Part shown: positions 28,163 through 37,741 of the stretch, piece by piece
Numbering within the stretch: the stretch's first letter is position 1
How the letters are laid out: each line of letters opens with the position of its first letter
The notes under the pieces: generated by a model
Told to the model about the DNA's origin: nothing
The model's database searches: none
The model's input: only the letters and a program-made list of their open reading frames with translations
Assembly: GCA_029863525.1 (NCBI GenBank)
Contig: JAOTVL010000001.1
Coordinates: 24,113 to 88,112 of the forward strand
Reading direction: 5' to 3'
Length of the DNA: 64,000 nucleotides
Source of the DNA: Gemmatimonadota bacterium
GTDB taxonomy: Bacteria > Gemmatimonadota > Gemmatimonadetes > Longimicrobiales > Gaopeijiaceae
Program-made: the position numbers and the translations under genes

Positions 28163-30947
28163 CCTTCAGGATGGCGGGCACACCCTCGTCCATCCACACG
28201 GGAACCGGTTGATCCATCAGGTAGTGGTCGAAGAACTGCTGCATGCGAATCGCCCAGTCCCTTTGGTTGTGCTCCTCACGCAGACCGTGCGCTTCGCCGT
28301 TGTAGTTGAGCATCCACACCGGCTGCGAGAGACGTCGAAGCGCACTGAAAAGCTCGATCCCTTGATACCACGGCACAGCTCCGTCCTCGTCGTTGTGCAT
28401 CATGAGGAGCGGCGTCCGGATCTTGTCCGCGGTGAAGATCGGAGAATTCTCGATGTACCGAAGCGGCGCATCCCAGAGCGAGCCACCGATCCGGCTTTGG
28501 GTCCGCTCGTACTGGAAGGCGCGGCTCATGCCGGACGCCCATCGGATTCCGCCGTAGGCGCTGACCATGTTCGCGACGGGAGCACCGGCTTCCGCGGCCG
28601 CGAAGATGTCGCTGCGGGTCACCATATACGCGATCTGGTAGCCGCCCCACGAATGCCCCTGGACGCCGATCCGGTCCCGGTTCACGAATCCCTGATCGAT
28701 CAACGCCACGACACCAGGTACGACCGCGTCGACGGCGCTCTCCCCGGGATAGCCGATCCGGTACGGGATGTCCGGAACGAAGAGAAGATAGCCGCGACTC
28801 ACGTAGAAGCTGCGATTGATCGATGAGCTTCCCGGGGCAGGCACCACGTACTGGTGCAGGCCATCCGAAGAGCGCTCGTAGAAGTACACCATCATGGGGT
28901 ACTCTTCGCTCGGGTCGAAGCCTTCGGGCTTGTAGAGGATGCCCTGCAGCGGTGTCCCGTCGTTCGAGGTCCACTCGAAGAGCTCCGCGCTGCCCCAGAG
29001 GTACTCGGACTGTTGTGGATTGGCGTTGGTCACCTTCACGCCGCCGTCGAAGTCCGGGTCGGCGACCCAGATGTCGGGGAACTCGGAGAAGGTCGCTCTC
29101 GAGTACGTGACGACGTCCGCATCGTCGGCCTTCCTCACATCCGCGAATCGGGCGTCGCCCTCGACAAGCACGGCCGGCTGACGATTCGAGTCGAAGCGAT
29201 CCCGATACACGCCGCTCGCCTTGGTGTGGATGCCGAAAGAAGTCAGGTAGACGTCCTCATCGCCCGGAACGACTGGATCGTCGCGATCGAGGTCCAAATA
29301 GCGGAAGCGGGTCTGCGTCGCCCGCCCCAAGCCTTCCGTGACATTGCGCGGCGCGGACTGGCCGGTCGGGTCGACCGCCCAGATGTCGAACTCGTCGTAC
29401 AGGAGAAAACGCTCGTCGCCTTCCGTCCAACCGGCGGCGCCGTACGGGCGCAGCGCATCGGGGTGATCGTCGAGGATGTCGTGCACCGGCACGTCGAGGG
29501 ATGCCGCGAGATCGCTCTGCTCTCCGGTCTCCACGTCGATCGCGTACCAGGTTTGGTCGAAGCCGTCCCACCTCGTGACGTATCGCCCTCCGGGCGAGAG
29601 GTCTCCTCCGCCGCGGACCATCTCGGCCACCAAAGTCCGGGAGCCATCCTCGAGGTCGATCAGGTGCAGGTCGGAGTAGCGACCGTCCCATGAGACGAGC
29701 TGGCGGTACGGCAGATTGCTCGTCCCGAGGGCGACCGTGCCGTCCCCTCCGTCGGCGATGTCGACCTCGGGCACGTCGACCGTGGCGATCTGCAGCACGC
29801 GTCCTGATGCGAGGTCGAGCATCGCACGATAGCTGCGCTCCTTTTCTTGCTCCGCTTGCACCAGCTGCATCGGCTGGAGATAGGGGTCCTTCCAGTTCCA
29901 GATGTCGACCTCGACGCGCTCGTCCTCGGGCACGTCGTTTTCGGGGACAGGCCGCGGAGCCTCGGCGGTCCCGAAGAAGAGGCGCCGTCCCGATTCCGAG
30001 AAAGTCAGGTCCCCGTGCTCGCTCGGAGCCCACCCGCTCGGGATCTCGGCGGCGCCCGCCGCGACACCGACGACGGCCGCGCCCTGGTCACCCGCCGTGT
30101 ACAGCGCGAAGGAGGGCGCCTCCGAGGTCCGGTCGTCCCGATCGGTCAGGAACGCGACGGCACCCTCGTCCGATACGGCAAGCTGGATGTAGCGCCCCTC
30201 CCCCCTGGCGATCGGATCGGCGGCGCCCGACGGGCCCACCCTCGACACGCCGTCGGCCGCGCCGTCATCACCGGATGACGTGTAGTAGAGCGCGGAGCCA
30301 TCCGCCGCGAACGCATAGTCGGACGCGAATTCGAAGCGACGCTCCGCGCCGGACTCGAGCATGCGGACGATGAGGGGCGAGCCGTCGTCGAGCCTGGGCG
30401 CGTCGGGATCGTCGCCCTCGGATTCCTCCTCCGGCGTTTGCTCCTCGGCGTCCTCGTCGTCGTCCTCGTCGTCGTCCGGCGTCACCGTGAGGTACGCCAT
30501 CCACTCGCCCGCGTCCTCCGGAAGTCGATATGAGGACACGTCGGCGACACGCGTGACCGTCATCGAAGACAACTCGACGATCGCGAGCGAGTCCTTCGGC
30601 AGATCGTCCCCACGCGTGCCTTCACCCCGGAGTGAGTCGACCACCGACTGCAGCGGCTCGATCAACGCGACGAGGTAACGAGAGTCCGCCGTGAAGCGCG
30701 GCTGCGCGCCCCGATCGACCGTCAGCTCGCGCTCTGAATCGAGGTCGCGCACGATCAGCCGCGCGTCGCCGTCCCCGGGTACCAGTCGGTAGGCGAGCCA
30801 ATCTCCGTCTTTGGAGAGCAGATCGCTCTGAATGCGGTTCCATCGATCGTAGTCTTCATGGTCGAGGGAGCGCTTTTGCTGAGCCGCGGACGAGAGCGGA
30901 AGCAGCAAGGCCAGTAGGAGGACCGGGAGGTCGCGGAGGATCTTCAT
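28095..30947 (-). CDS. S9 family prolyl oligopeptidase-type peptidase, secreted
   Basis: Start trimmed to MKILRDLPVLLLALLLPLSSAAQ; beta-propeller region; DRIGVQGHSWGGYQIAYMVTR nucleophile elbow; YNGEAHGLR catalytic His. Confidence 0.9.
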   Translation of the reverse strand: MKILRDLPVLLLALLLPLSSAAQQKRSLDHEDYDRWNRIQSDLLSKDGDWLAYRLVPGDGDARLIVRDLDSERELTVDRGAQPRFTADSRYLVALIEPLQSVVDSLRGEGTRGDDLPKDSLAIVELSSMTVTRVADVSSYRLPEDAGEWMAYLTVTPDDDEDDDEDAEEQTPEEESEGDDPDAPRLDDGSPLIVRMLESGAERRFEFASDYAFAADGSALYYTSSGDDGAADGVSRVGPSGAADPIARGEGRYIQLAVSDEGAVAFLTDRDDRTSEAPSFALYTAGDQGAAVVGVAAGAAEIPSGWAPSEHGDLTFSESGRRLFFGTAEAPRPVPENDVPEDERVEVDIWNWKDPYLQPMQLVQAEQEKERSYRAMLDLASGRVLQIATVDVPEVDIADGGDGTVALGTSNLPYRQLVSWDGRYSDLHLIDLEDGSRTLVAEMVRGGGDLSPGGRYVTRWDGFDQTWYAIDVETGEQSDLAASLDVPVHDILDDHPDALRPYGAAGWTEGDERFLLYDEFDIWAVDPTGQSAPRNVTEGLGRATQTRFRYLDLDRDDPVVPGDEDVYLTSFGIHTKASGVYRDRFDSNRQPAVLVEGDARFADVRKADDADVVTYSRATFSEFPDIWVADPDFDGGVKVTNANPQQSEYLWGSAELFEWTSNDGTPLQGILYKPEGFDPSEEYPMMVYFYERSSDGLHQYVVPAPGSSSINRSFYVSRGYLLFVPDIPYRIGYPGESAVDAVVPGVVALIDQGFVNRDRIGVQGHSWGGYQIAYMVTRSDIFAAAEAGAPVANMVSAYGGIRWASGMSRAFQYERTQSRIGGSLWDAPLRYIENSPIFTADKIRTPLLMMHNDEDGAVPWYQGIELFSALRRLSQPVWMLNYNGEAHGLREEHNQRDWAIRMQQFFDHYLMDQPVPVWMDEGVPAILKGETLGLELTTKKVISEEGDQGR

Positions 30948-31125
30948 CGAGCGTCTCGTGTTCCTGGGAGTGCGGCGCCGTCCCACTGGGCGACCGCGGG
31001 ACCGTGTCGGAGTCAGCACTCACGGTATCCGAGGCTCCCACACCGGGCAACGGGGCAGCTCGGCTGGCGGGTTGACCCGCGCCGGCGCAGAATATCGACG
31101 CTCCATCCCCCACGATTCGAGACCG

Positions 31126-33102
31126 ATGCATCCGAGCCACCGTACTCCCCGTATTCCGGTCGTCCCCCACACGCGCCTGATGGTCACCGCCCTCGCCCTG
31201 GCCGCGCTGGCTTCGGCGCCGACCGTTGTCTCCGCACAAACGGGCGCTCCGGACGGAGAGTGGCCCGTGTACGGCGGCGACCCGGGTCATACCAGATTTG
31301 CGCCACTCGATCAGATCGACGCCTCCAACGTGGAGGACCTCGAGATCGCCTGGCGGTGGAGCGCGCAGAATTTCGGGCCGAACCCGTACATCCGCTCCGC
31401 CACGACCCCACTCATGATCGACGGCGTGCTCTATGCCACGGCCGGAATGCGGCGCAGCGTCGTCGCGATCGATGCGGGGACGGGCGAGACCTTGTGGATG
31501 TGGCGCATGGATGAAGGCGAGCGCCTGTCGGAGGCCCCGCGGGCCAACCCGGGTCGGGGAGTGGCATACTGGACCGATGGCGCGGGCGACGAGCGAATCG
31601 TCTCGGTCACGCCCGGTTACCACATGGTCGCGCTCGACGCAGCCACCGGGGTTCCGGTCGACGGCTTCGGCATCGACGGCGTCGTAGACCTGAATGATGG
31701 CCACCGGACACGCGAGGGGATCCCGTTGGTCGGCACCATCGGCGCCAGCTCACCTCCGACGGTGGTCGGAGACGTCATCGTCGTAGGGTCGGCGCATCAC
31801 GTCGGCCTTCGGCCCCCGTCGATGATCAACACCCCCGGGGACGTGCGTGGGTTCGACGCCCGGACGGGAGAACTCCTGTGGACGTTCAAGACGATCCCCG
31901 AGCCCGGCGAAGAGGGGAACGACACGTGGCTCGAGGAGTCGTGGTCCTACACGGGCAACGCCGCCGTGTGGGCGCCGATCTCGTTCGATCCCGAGACCGG
32001 ATACGTGTACCTCCCGACGGAGGCCGCCACCGGTGACTACTATGGAGGCCACCGTCCGGGCGATAACCTCTTCTCTACCAGCCTCGTCTGCCTCGACGCG
32101 AGGACCGGTGAGAAGATTTGGCACTTTCAGATCATCCACCACGACATCTGGGATTGGGACAATCCCACGTTCCCGATCCTGGCCGACATTCGAGTGGACG
32201 GGCAGGAGCGCAAGGTCGTCGCACAACTCACGAAGCAGGGCTTCGCGTACGTGTTCGATCGACTCACTGGAGAGCCCGTGTGGCCGATCGAGGAGCGCCC
32301 GGTTCCGCAGACCGACGTACCGGGAGAGTGGACGTCCCCGACGCAACCCTTCCCCACGAAGCCACCCGCGTTCGAGGCTCAGGGCTTCAGCGAGGACGAC
32401 TTGATCGACTTCACGCCGGAGATCGAGCAGCGGGCCAGAGAGGCCGTGCGCGAGTTCCGGATGGGGACGCTGTTCACTCCTCCCTCACTGGCCGAGGCGC
32501 CGGACGGAACGAAGGGCACGCTCATGCGCCCGAGCACGATCGGGGGCGCGAACTGGGAAGGTGGTGCCATCGACCCGGAGACAGGCATGCTCTACGTCGG
32601 GTCGCAGTCGGACCCCACCGTGTTGTCGCTCGTGCCGGGCGGAGAGAGGTCGGACATGGACTTCGTATTCGGCTTCGCTCGACCACAGGTCGCGCGGGGA
32701 ATCCCGATCGTCAAACCTCCGTGGGGGCGGGTAACGGCGCTCGCTCTTTCGTCCGGCGATCTCGCGTGGAGCGTTCCGAACGGCGACACGCCCGACTTCG
32801 TAGCAGAGCGCTTGGAGATCGATCCGGCGCTCATTCCCACGACCGGCAAGATCTCCCGCGCTGGACTCCTGGTCACGAGGACACTCCTCTTCGCAGGCGA
32901 GGGTGCCGCCGGTGGCCCCGTCATGTGGGCTCTCGACAAGGCGACGGGTGAGCGGATCGCGAAGATCGAGCTTCCGAACGCCCAGGTCGGGCTCCCCATG
33001 ACCTACATGCACGACGGGCGCCAGTTCATCGTCGTTTCCGTGGGTGGCAACGGCGAGCCCGCCGAGTTGATCGCGCTCGCGCTCCCCTCCGGCCAGGAAT
33101 GA
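31126..33102 (+). CDS. PQQ-dependent quinoprotein dehydrogenase (glucose/alcohol dehydrogenase type), secreted
   Basis: DGEWPVYGGDPGHTRFAPLDQIDASNVEDLEIAWRW, repeated propeller blades (DAGTGETLWMW, DARTGELLWTFK), HHDIWDWDNPTFPILADI. Confidence 0.92.
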   Translation: MHPSHRTPRIPVVPHTRLMVTALALAALASAPTVVSAQTGAPDGEWPVYGGDPGHTRFAPLDQIDASNVEDLEIAWRWSAQNFGPNPYIRSATTPLMIDGVLYATAGMRRSVVAIDAGTGETLWMWRMDEGERLSEAPRANPGRGVAYWTDGAGDERIVSVTPGYHMVALDAATGVPVDGFGIDGVVDLNDGHRTREGIPLVGTIGASSPPTVVGDVIVVGSAHHVGLRPPSMINTPGDVRGFDARTGELLWTFKTIPEPGEEGNDTWLEESWSYTGNAAVWAPISFDPETGYVYLPTEAATGDYYGGHRPGDNLFSTSLVCLDARTGEKIWHFQIIHHDIWDWDNPTFPILADIRVDGQERKVVAQLTKQGFAYVFDRLTGEPVWPIEERPVPQTDVPGEWTSPTQPFPTKPPAFEAQGFSEDDLIDFTPEIEQRAREAVREFRMGTLFTPPSLAEAPDGTKGTLMRPSTIGGANWEGGAIDPETGMLYVGSQSDPTVLSLVPGGERSDMDFVFGFARPQVARGIPIVKPPWGRVTALALSSGDLAWSVPNGDTPDFVAERLEIDPALIPTTGKISRAGLLVTRTLLFAGEGAAGGPVMWALDKATGERIAKIELPNAQVGLPMTYMHDGRQFIVVSVGGNGEPAELIALALPSGQE

Positions 33103-33660
33103 GTGGCACGATTCGTAGGAACGTTCGAGATTGAGGGTGCGCAGCCCCCCGATGCGCGTCACGGAGTGCTCATGCTGATCAGCGAACGACCTCAGGCAGA
33201 CGGATACGCCCGGTCGCATCCCGCGTTGACCGACTCACAGACCGGGTTGGCCAACCGGCTCCACTTCGACCTCGTATACGACTACCTGTTCGAAGCCGGT
33301 GACCGTGGGCTTCCATTCACGGTCATGCTCGTCTCGGCGGGAGTGGAGGTGGGCAGTGGAGACACCGATGTGCTCCGCGCCCTCGGGACCGCGATCGAAA
33401 GGACCACGCGTAATTCGGATCTCGTCTCCCACGTCGGGGCCGGGCGGTACGCCGTGCTCCTTCTCGGCACGAACCTCCAGGGCGGTCGGATCGCGTGCGA
33501 CCGGATCGAAGCGGCGCTCGGGGACCAGGCACCCGGGCCCATTTGCTTCGGGTTGGCGTCGTACAACGAGCGCATGAAGGATCCTCAGGAGTTGCTGCGG
33601 GCGGCCGATACGGCGTTGCTGAGCGCCGAAGCCGCCCAGGGTGGCGTGGAGTTCGGCTGA
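33103..33660 (+). CDS. Degenerate GGDEF-like domain protein
   Basis: LTDSQTGLANRLHFDLVYDYL...LVSHVGAGRYAVLLLGTNLQGGRIACDRIEAAL; signature position is GAGRY instead of GGDEF. Confidence 0.65.
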   Translation: MARFVGTFEIEGAQPPDARHGVLMLISERPQADGYARSHPALTDSQTGLANRLHFDLVYDYLFEAGDRGLPFTVMLVSAGVEVGSGDTDVLRALGTAIERTTRNSDLVSHVGAGRYAVLLLGTNLQGGRIACDRIEAALGDQAPGPICFGLASYNERMKDPQELLRAADTALLSAEAAQGGVEFG

Positions 33661-33668
33661 CGCACTCC

Positions 33669-34298
33669 ATGGAGGCTGATCCCGCGCGCTCGCCATCGTT
33701 CGAAGACCTCGTGGAGGGCACCCGCGGCCTCCAGCCGTGGCGGCGGATATTCCACGCGCTCACCGGCGTGTCGGTGGTCGTCGGGATCTACCTGTTCGAC
33801 ATCCCGGCCGGGTGGGCCGCCCTCTTCCTTGGCGGAGTCGTCGCATTGCTTCTCGTGGTGGACATCGTGCGGCTCAAGTATCCCGCAAGCAACGAGTTCT
33901 TCTTTCGCTGCTTCCGAGCATTGGCTTCTCCGAGGGAGGCTCGCGGTATCGCATCCTCCACGTGGTACGTTTCGGGGATGGCCATCGTCTTGGCGCTCTT
34001 CCCCATTGATGTCGCCACGAGCGCCATCCTCGTGTTGGCGCTCGCGGACCCGGCGGGGAGCTACACCGGACAGAGGTGGGGGCGACGCCCGCTCCTCGGC
34101 GGTACGGTCTTGGGAACGGCCGTGTTCTTCTTCGTGGCCGGGGTGATCCTATGGCTCCGGCACGGCCCCGTCGTCGCGCTGACGGCAGGGCTGGCGACCA
34201 CACTGGCCGAGCGCCACTCCTGGCCACTCGATGACAACCTCGCCGTGCCCCTCGTCGCGGGAGCGGTCACGGCCGGCGTGGCGGCCCTCCTCGGGTGA
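33669..34298 (+). CDS. Dolichol/phytol kinase or CDP-diglyceride-synthetase-like membrane protein
   Basis: RIFHALTGVSVVVGIYL, ALADPAGSYTGQRWGRRPLLGGTVLGTAVFF, ATTLAERHSWPLDDNLAVPLVAGAV. Confidence 0.7.
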   Translation: MEADPARSPSFEDLVEGTRGLQPWRRIFHALTGVSVVVGIYLFDIPAGWAALFLGGVVALLLVVDIVRLKYPASNEFFFRCFRALASPREARGIASSTWYVSGMAIVLALFPIDVATSAILVLALADPAGSYTGQRWGRRPLLGGTVLGTAVFFFVAGVILWLRHGPVVALTAGLATTLAERHSWPLDDNLAVPLVAGAVTAGVAALLG

Positions 34299-34303
34299 CC
34301 GTC

Positions 34304-34663
34304 TCAGCAATCGACCAGTTCGATCTCGTCCGGTTGATTCGGGACCACACATAAGAATTCGAACGGCTCGTCGCCCTGGTCCGCCTGGTAGTTGTGCGGC
34401 ACCCCTCCGGGAATGTAAACGACGTCGCCGGCCTTCACGTGGTGGACTTCTTCTCCGATCTGCACCCGGGCGCTGCCGCGAAGCACGTATTGCTCGTGCT
34501 CGACCTTGTTCGTATGCATCGGCATGCCTCCGCCGGGCTCCATGATGAAGCGGCGCATGGCGAAGTTCGGTCCCTCGTCGGGCCCGATGAGCACCTGGCG
34601 CTTGGTGGCCGTTCCGGCCTTGACCTCTTCGGCGGGCAATGTATCGACGTGACGTACGGACAT
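34304..34663 (-). CDS. Cupin-domain protein
   Basis: PGGGMPMHTNKVEHEQYVLRGSARVQIGEEVHHVKAGDVVYIPGGVPHNYQ. Confidence 0.88.
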   Translation of the reverse strand: MSVRHVDTLPAEEVKAGTATKRQVLIGPDEGPNFAMRRFIMEPGGGMPMHTNKVEHEQYVLRGSARVQIGEEVHHVKAGDVVYIPGGVPHNYQADQGDEPFEFLCVVPNQPDEIELVDC

Positions 34664-34686
34664 CTCGATCCTCCCGGAGTCATCCC

Positions 34687-35676
34687 GTGATCCAAGTTCG
34701 GAAGTGGAGCAAGAAGACCCCGATCGCGCAACCGGCGTCTGGCGGACGGACGCTCGCGCGCTCCGCCGCGATCGGCCTCTTGATGCTCACCCCCGGCTGC
34801 TCGAGCGACACGCCCCCGTCGGCCGTCCCGCTCGAAGCGAGAACGCCCAAGGTACTCGTGATCGGGATCGACGGGGTTCGGCCCGACGTTCTCGCCGATG
34901 TGTCGACACCGAACCTCGACCGACTCGTGGAACAGGGGACGTTCACAGCACGCACGCGTACGACGACCCCTTCGGTCAGCGGCCCCGCTTGGTCGTCCAT
35001 GCTGACGGGTGTGTGGCCCGACAAGCATGGCGTCCTCAGCAATGATTTCACGGCGCCTCGATACGACCGATTCCCCAGCTTCTTGACCCGCGTCGAGCGC
35101 GCGCGACCCGACCTGAGGACCTTCGCCGTGGTCGACTGGACGCCGCTCATGGATCTTCAGGAACGCGACGCGGTTCTCGCGCCGCCGGTCGACGTGCTCG
35201 AACTGCTCGACGGATACGAGCTCGGGTGGAGGGAAGCCGACGCCCGCTCGGTCACGCTCGCCGAGCAGGAGCTTCAGGAGAACGACCCCGACGCGCTCTT
35301 CGTCTACCTCGGTGACCCGGACGAGACAAGTCACCAACACGGGTCCATCGGTGTCGAATACCGCGACGCGATCGCCCGGGCAGACCAGGAGGTCGGCCGA
35401 CTCGTCGCAGCGGTCGAGCGCCGACCGACCCACGGGCTCGAGAACTGGCTGATTCTCGTCAGCACCGACCACGGACGACGAGAGGACGGCGGGCACGGAG
35501 GCGAGTCACCGGCCGAGATGACGACGTTCATCATCGCCAGCGGACCGGGAGCCGCGCTCGGCACGTGGGAGGCCCCGAGCGCGATCGTGGACATCGCGGT
35601 CACCGCGTTGACGCACCTCGGGATTCCGATTGATCCCGCGTGGGCTCTCGACGGTATTCACTTCGGACTGCGCTGA
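34687..35676 (+). CDS. Alkaline-phosphatase-superfamily / type I phosphodiesterase-like lipoprotein
   Basis: GTG start; lipobox-like PGC; VIGIDGVRPDVLADVSTPNLDRLVEQGTFTARTRTTTPSVSGPAWSSMLTGVWPDKHGV; STDHGRREDGGHGG. Confidence 0.85.
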   Translation: MIQVRKWSKKTPIAQPASGGRTLARSAAIGLLMLTPGCSSDTPPSAVPLEARTPKVLVIGIDGVRPDVLADVSTPNLDRLVEQGTFTARTRTTTPSVSGPAWSSMLTGVWPDKHGVLSNDFTAPRYDRFPSFLTRVERARPDLRTFAVVDWTPLMDLQERDAVLAPPVDVLELLDGYELGWREADARSVTLAEQELQENDPDALFVYLGDPDETSHQHGSIGVEYRDAIARADQEVGRLVAAVERRPTHGLENWLILVSTDHGRREDGGHGGESPAEMTTFIIASGPGAALGTWEAPSAIVDIAVTALTHLGIPIDPAWALDGIHFGLR

Positions 35677-35729
35677 CCGTGACGAGAACATGTGCCCACG
35701 TGCCGGAAGCGTGGGGCAATACGAAGAAA

Positions 35730-35753
35730 CCCGGTAAGGTCTCCCCTACCGGG
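35730..35753 (-). terminator. Putative intrinsic terminator for minus-strand transcription
   Basis: Minus strand reads CCCGGTAGGGGAGACCTTACCGGG followed by TTTCTTCG; 9-10 bp GC-rich stem with a one-base bulge. Confidence 0.5.
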
Positions 35754-36000
35754 CCTCGGCATGAGTCCCTGTGACCCTCCCGCCAACAGGCACTCAGCCG
35801 AACTTCGGGTCGGCCGGAAGCCCCTGCCCTGAACTCCCGACCGGCCCCGGAGCCGATCCTCGGGGACGGGTGGAGTGCTTCCCCAATTCCCTCGGCATTC
35901 AGCTCCGAAAAACGTCCGAACGAAGGATACGAGGAGCGTGACCGCTCCTCAGTCGGGAAAGAGCGGCTGAGTGACGTAGGGAAATCTCCTACATCCCGAG
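35754..36000. ncRNA. Candidate structured non-coding RNA or 3'-UTR region (no family assigned)
   Basis: No credible ORF; several nested inverted repeats: GCACTC/GAGTGC, GGTCGG/CCGACC, GAGGAGCG-TGAC-CGCTCCTC (35931-35950), GTAGG/CCTAC; terminator at one end. Confidence 0.4.
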
Positions 36001-36041
36001 TGCCGCACGATCTGCAAACCTCTTCCCGCGGGGCGGTCCGA

Positions 36042-36452
36042 CTAGCTCACGGGCCTGTACAGAGCCATCCGGAGCGGGGGTCGTATCGAGTAGGCGAAGT
36101 GCATCTGATTCGCTCCGCGCTCGACGATGTTCTTGGTTTCCTGGCGGGTCCGCGGGTAGTCGTGGCCCGACTCGTTTTCGACAACGAGAATCCCACGGTC
36201 CGGCAAGCGCGAGCGTTGCTGCTCGACTTGCTCGGCGAGCCGGTCGAGAAGAAGCTGCTCGGTCTCGTTCTGCATCTTGCCCTCGGCCTCGGCGGTCAGC
36301 TCGACGGTGTCGATGTGCTCATACCGGTCGCCGAGGTCGTCCACCGGAATGGACTCCTCGCGATTCCGCCGGAAGCCGATCTCGTTCAAGGCCTCGGCCG
36401 TGAAGTCCATATCGACGCTGTGGTACGTGGTGCCATACCGCTTGAAGATCAT
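36042..36452 (-). CDS. Uncharacterised protein (136 aa)
   Basis: Intact ORF MIFKRYGTTYHSVDMDFTAEALNEIGFRRNREESIPVDDLGDRYEHIDT..., 18 nt downstream of the helicase gene, same strand. Confidence 0.65.
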   Translation of the reverse strand: MIFKRYGTTYHSVDMDFTAEALNEIGFRRNREESIPVDDLGDRYEHIDTVELTAEAEGKMQNETEQLLLDRLAEQVEQQRSRLPDRGILVVENESGHDYPRTRQETKNIVERGANQMHFAYSIRPPLRMALYRPVS

Positions 36453-36469
36453 GCTGTCTTTGCCTCGGG

Positions 36470-37741
36470 TCAGGATCCGGGGTTAAGGAGTGCTGCGAGC
36501 TCTTCGGGACTGAGTTCGTCGGCGGACCGGCTGCCCAATCCCTGCGGCGATCGTGACTTGCGACCCCGTTTCGCCGCGGAACGGCTCTCCGTCTGTGGAG
36601 TGCCCGCATAGTCGTAGTCGGGAAGGTGGATCTTCTGGACCTGGCGCCCAAGTCGATGTTCGAGGCCCTTGATCGCGCCGAGGTCCCCGGCGGTCACGAA
36701 GGTGACGGCGGTTCCGGTCGCACCGGCGCGTCCTGTGCGGCCGATCCGGTGCACGTAGTCCTCGGGGTCTAGTGGCACGTCGTAGTTCACGACGTGGCTG
36801 ATCCCCTCGACATCCAAGCCGCGCTGCGCGACGTCGGTCGCGACGAGCACCTTCACCTTGCCCGTCGCGAAACGATCGAGTGCACGGGTACGGTGCTTCA
36901 TGTGTTTGTTGGAGTGCATGACGTCCGTGGAGATCCCCTCGCGCCGCAGCCGCGCCTCGAGCACGTCGGCCCCCGCCTTGGTCCGGGTGAAGACCAGTAC
37001 CTGGTCCCACTCCGGGTCGGTCACCAGAGAAAGGAGCAGATCGGGCTTCTTCTCCGGCTTCACCGAGTAGAAGACCTCTTCGACGCCCTCGGCCGTGGTG
37101 CCCGAGGGAGTCGCCTCGATCCATATCGCTTCTTTTGTCATGCGCAGCGCGAGGTCGTGGACCCCGTGTGGCATGGTCGCGCTGAACAGCATGGTCTGTC
37201 GCTCCCGCGGCATGCCGCGGAACACCTCCTCAATCTGGGGTCGGAATCCCATGTCGAGCATCCGATCGGCCTCGTCGAGGACCAGGTAGTGCACCTTCGA
37301 GAGGTCGACCCGGCCCGACTTCATGTGATCGATGAATCGGCCAGGAGTCGCGACAATGACCTCGAAGCCCTGCTTCAGCGCATGGATCTGAGGCTCGTAA
37401 CCGACACCGCCGAAGATGGCTTCCGAGCGGATACTCGTGCCCTTGGAAAGAGCAACGGTATCGTCGGAGACCTGCTGTGCAAGCTCTCGCGTGGGGCACA
37501 GGACGAGTACCTGGAGGCCCTTGCCGGCGTCGATGCGCTCGAGCGCCGGAATCATGAAGGCGGCGGTCTTCCCGGTGCCGGTTTGGGCGATGCCGACCAC
37601 ATCCTGGCCCTTCAATCCAGCCGGGATCGCGTCGAGCTGAATCGGGGTCGGATGCACCCAGCCGAGTGCCTCGACAGCGGCAAGGCGGTCAGTGGATAGA
37701 CCGAGGTCTTCAAATCGTGCAGAATTCAATCGTTCGTCCAA
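36470..37741 (-). CDS. DEAD-box RNA helicase (RhlE-like)
   Basis: AQTGTGKTAAF (motif I), LDEADRMLD (II), SATMP (III), YVHRIGRTGRAG (VI). Confidence 0.95.
   Translation of the reverse strand: MDERLNSARFEDLGLSTDRLAAVEALGWVHPTPIQLDAIPAGLKGQDVVGIAQTGTGKTAAFMIPALERIDAGKGLQVLVLCPTRELAQQVSDDTVALSKGTSIRSEAIFGGVGYEPQIHALKQGFEVIVATPGRFIDHMKSGRVDLSKVHYLVLDEADRMLDMGFRPQIEEVFRGMPRERQTMLFSATMPHGVHDLALRMTKEAIWIEATPSGTTAEGVEEVFYSVKPEKKPDLLLSLVTDPEWDQVLVFTRTKAGADVLEARLRREGISTDVMHSNKHMKHRTRALDRFATGKVKVLVATDVAQRGLDVEGISHVVNYDVPLDPEDYVHRIGRTGRAGATGTAVTFVTAGDLGAIKGLEHRLGRQVQKIHLPDYDYAGTPQTESRSAAKRGRKSRSPQGLGSRSADELSPEELAALLNPGS

Noticed and set aside
30421-30480. Tandem-like CTCGTCGTC repeats resembling a microsatellite
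   Set aside because: In frame they encode an acidic Asp/Glu linker in the S9 peptidase; ordinary low-complexity coding sequence.
35754-35910. Possible 6S RNA, cobalamin or ydaO (c-di-AMP) riboswitch on the minus strand
   Set aside because: Some GGGAA/GGGGAA-like segments suggested riboswitch cores, but the diagnostic conserved boxes (GCCACTG, CCGACAGCTAACC and others) are absent. Kept only as an unassigned structured-RNA candidate.
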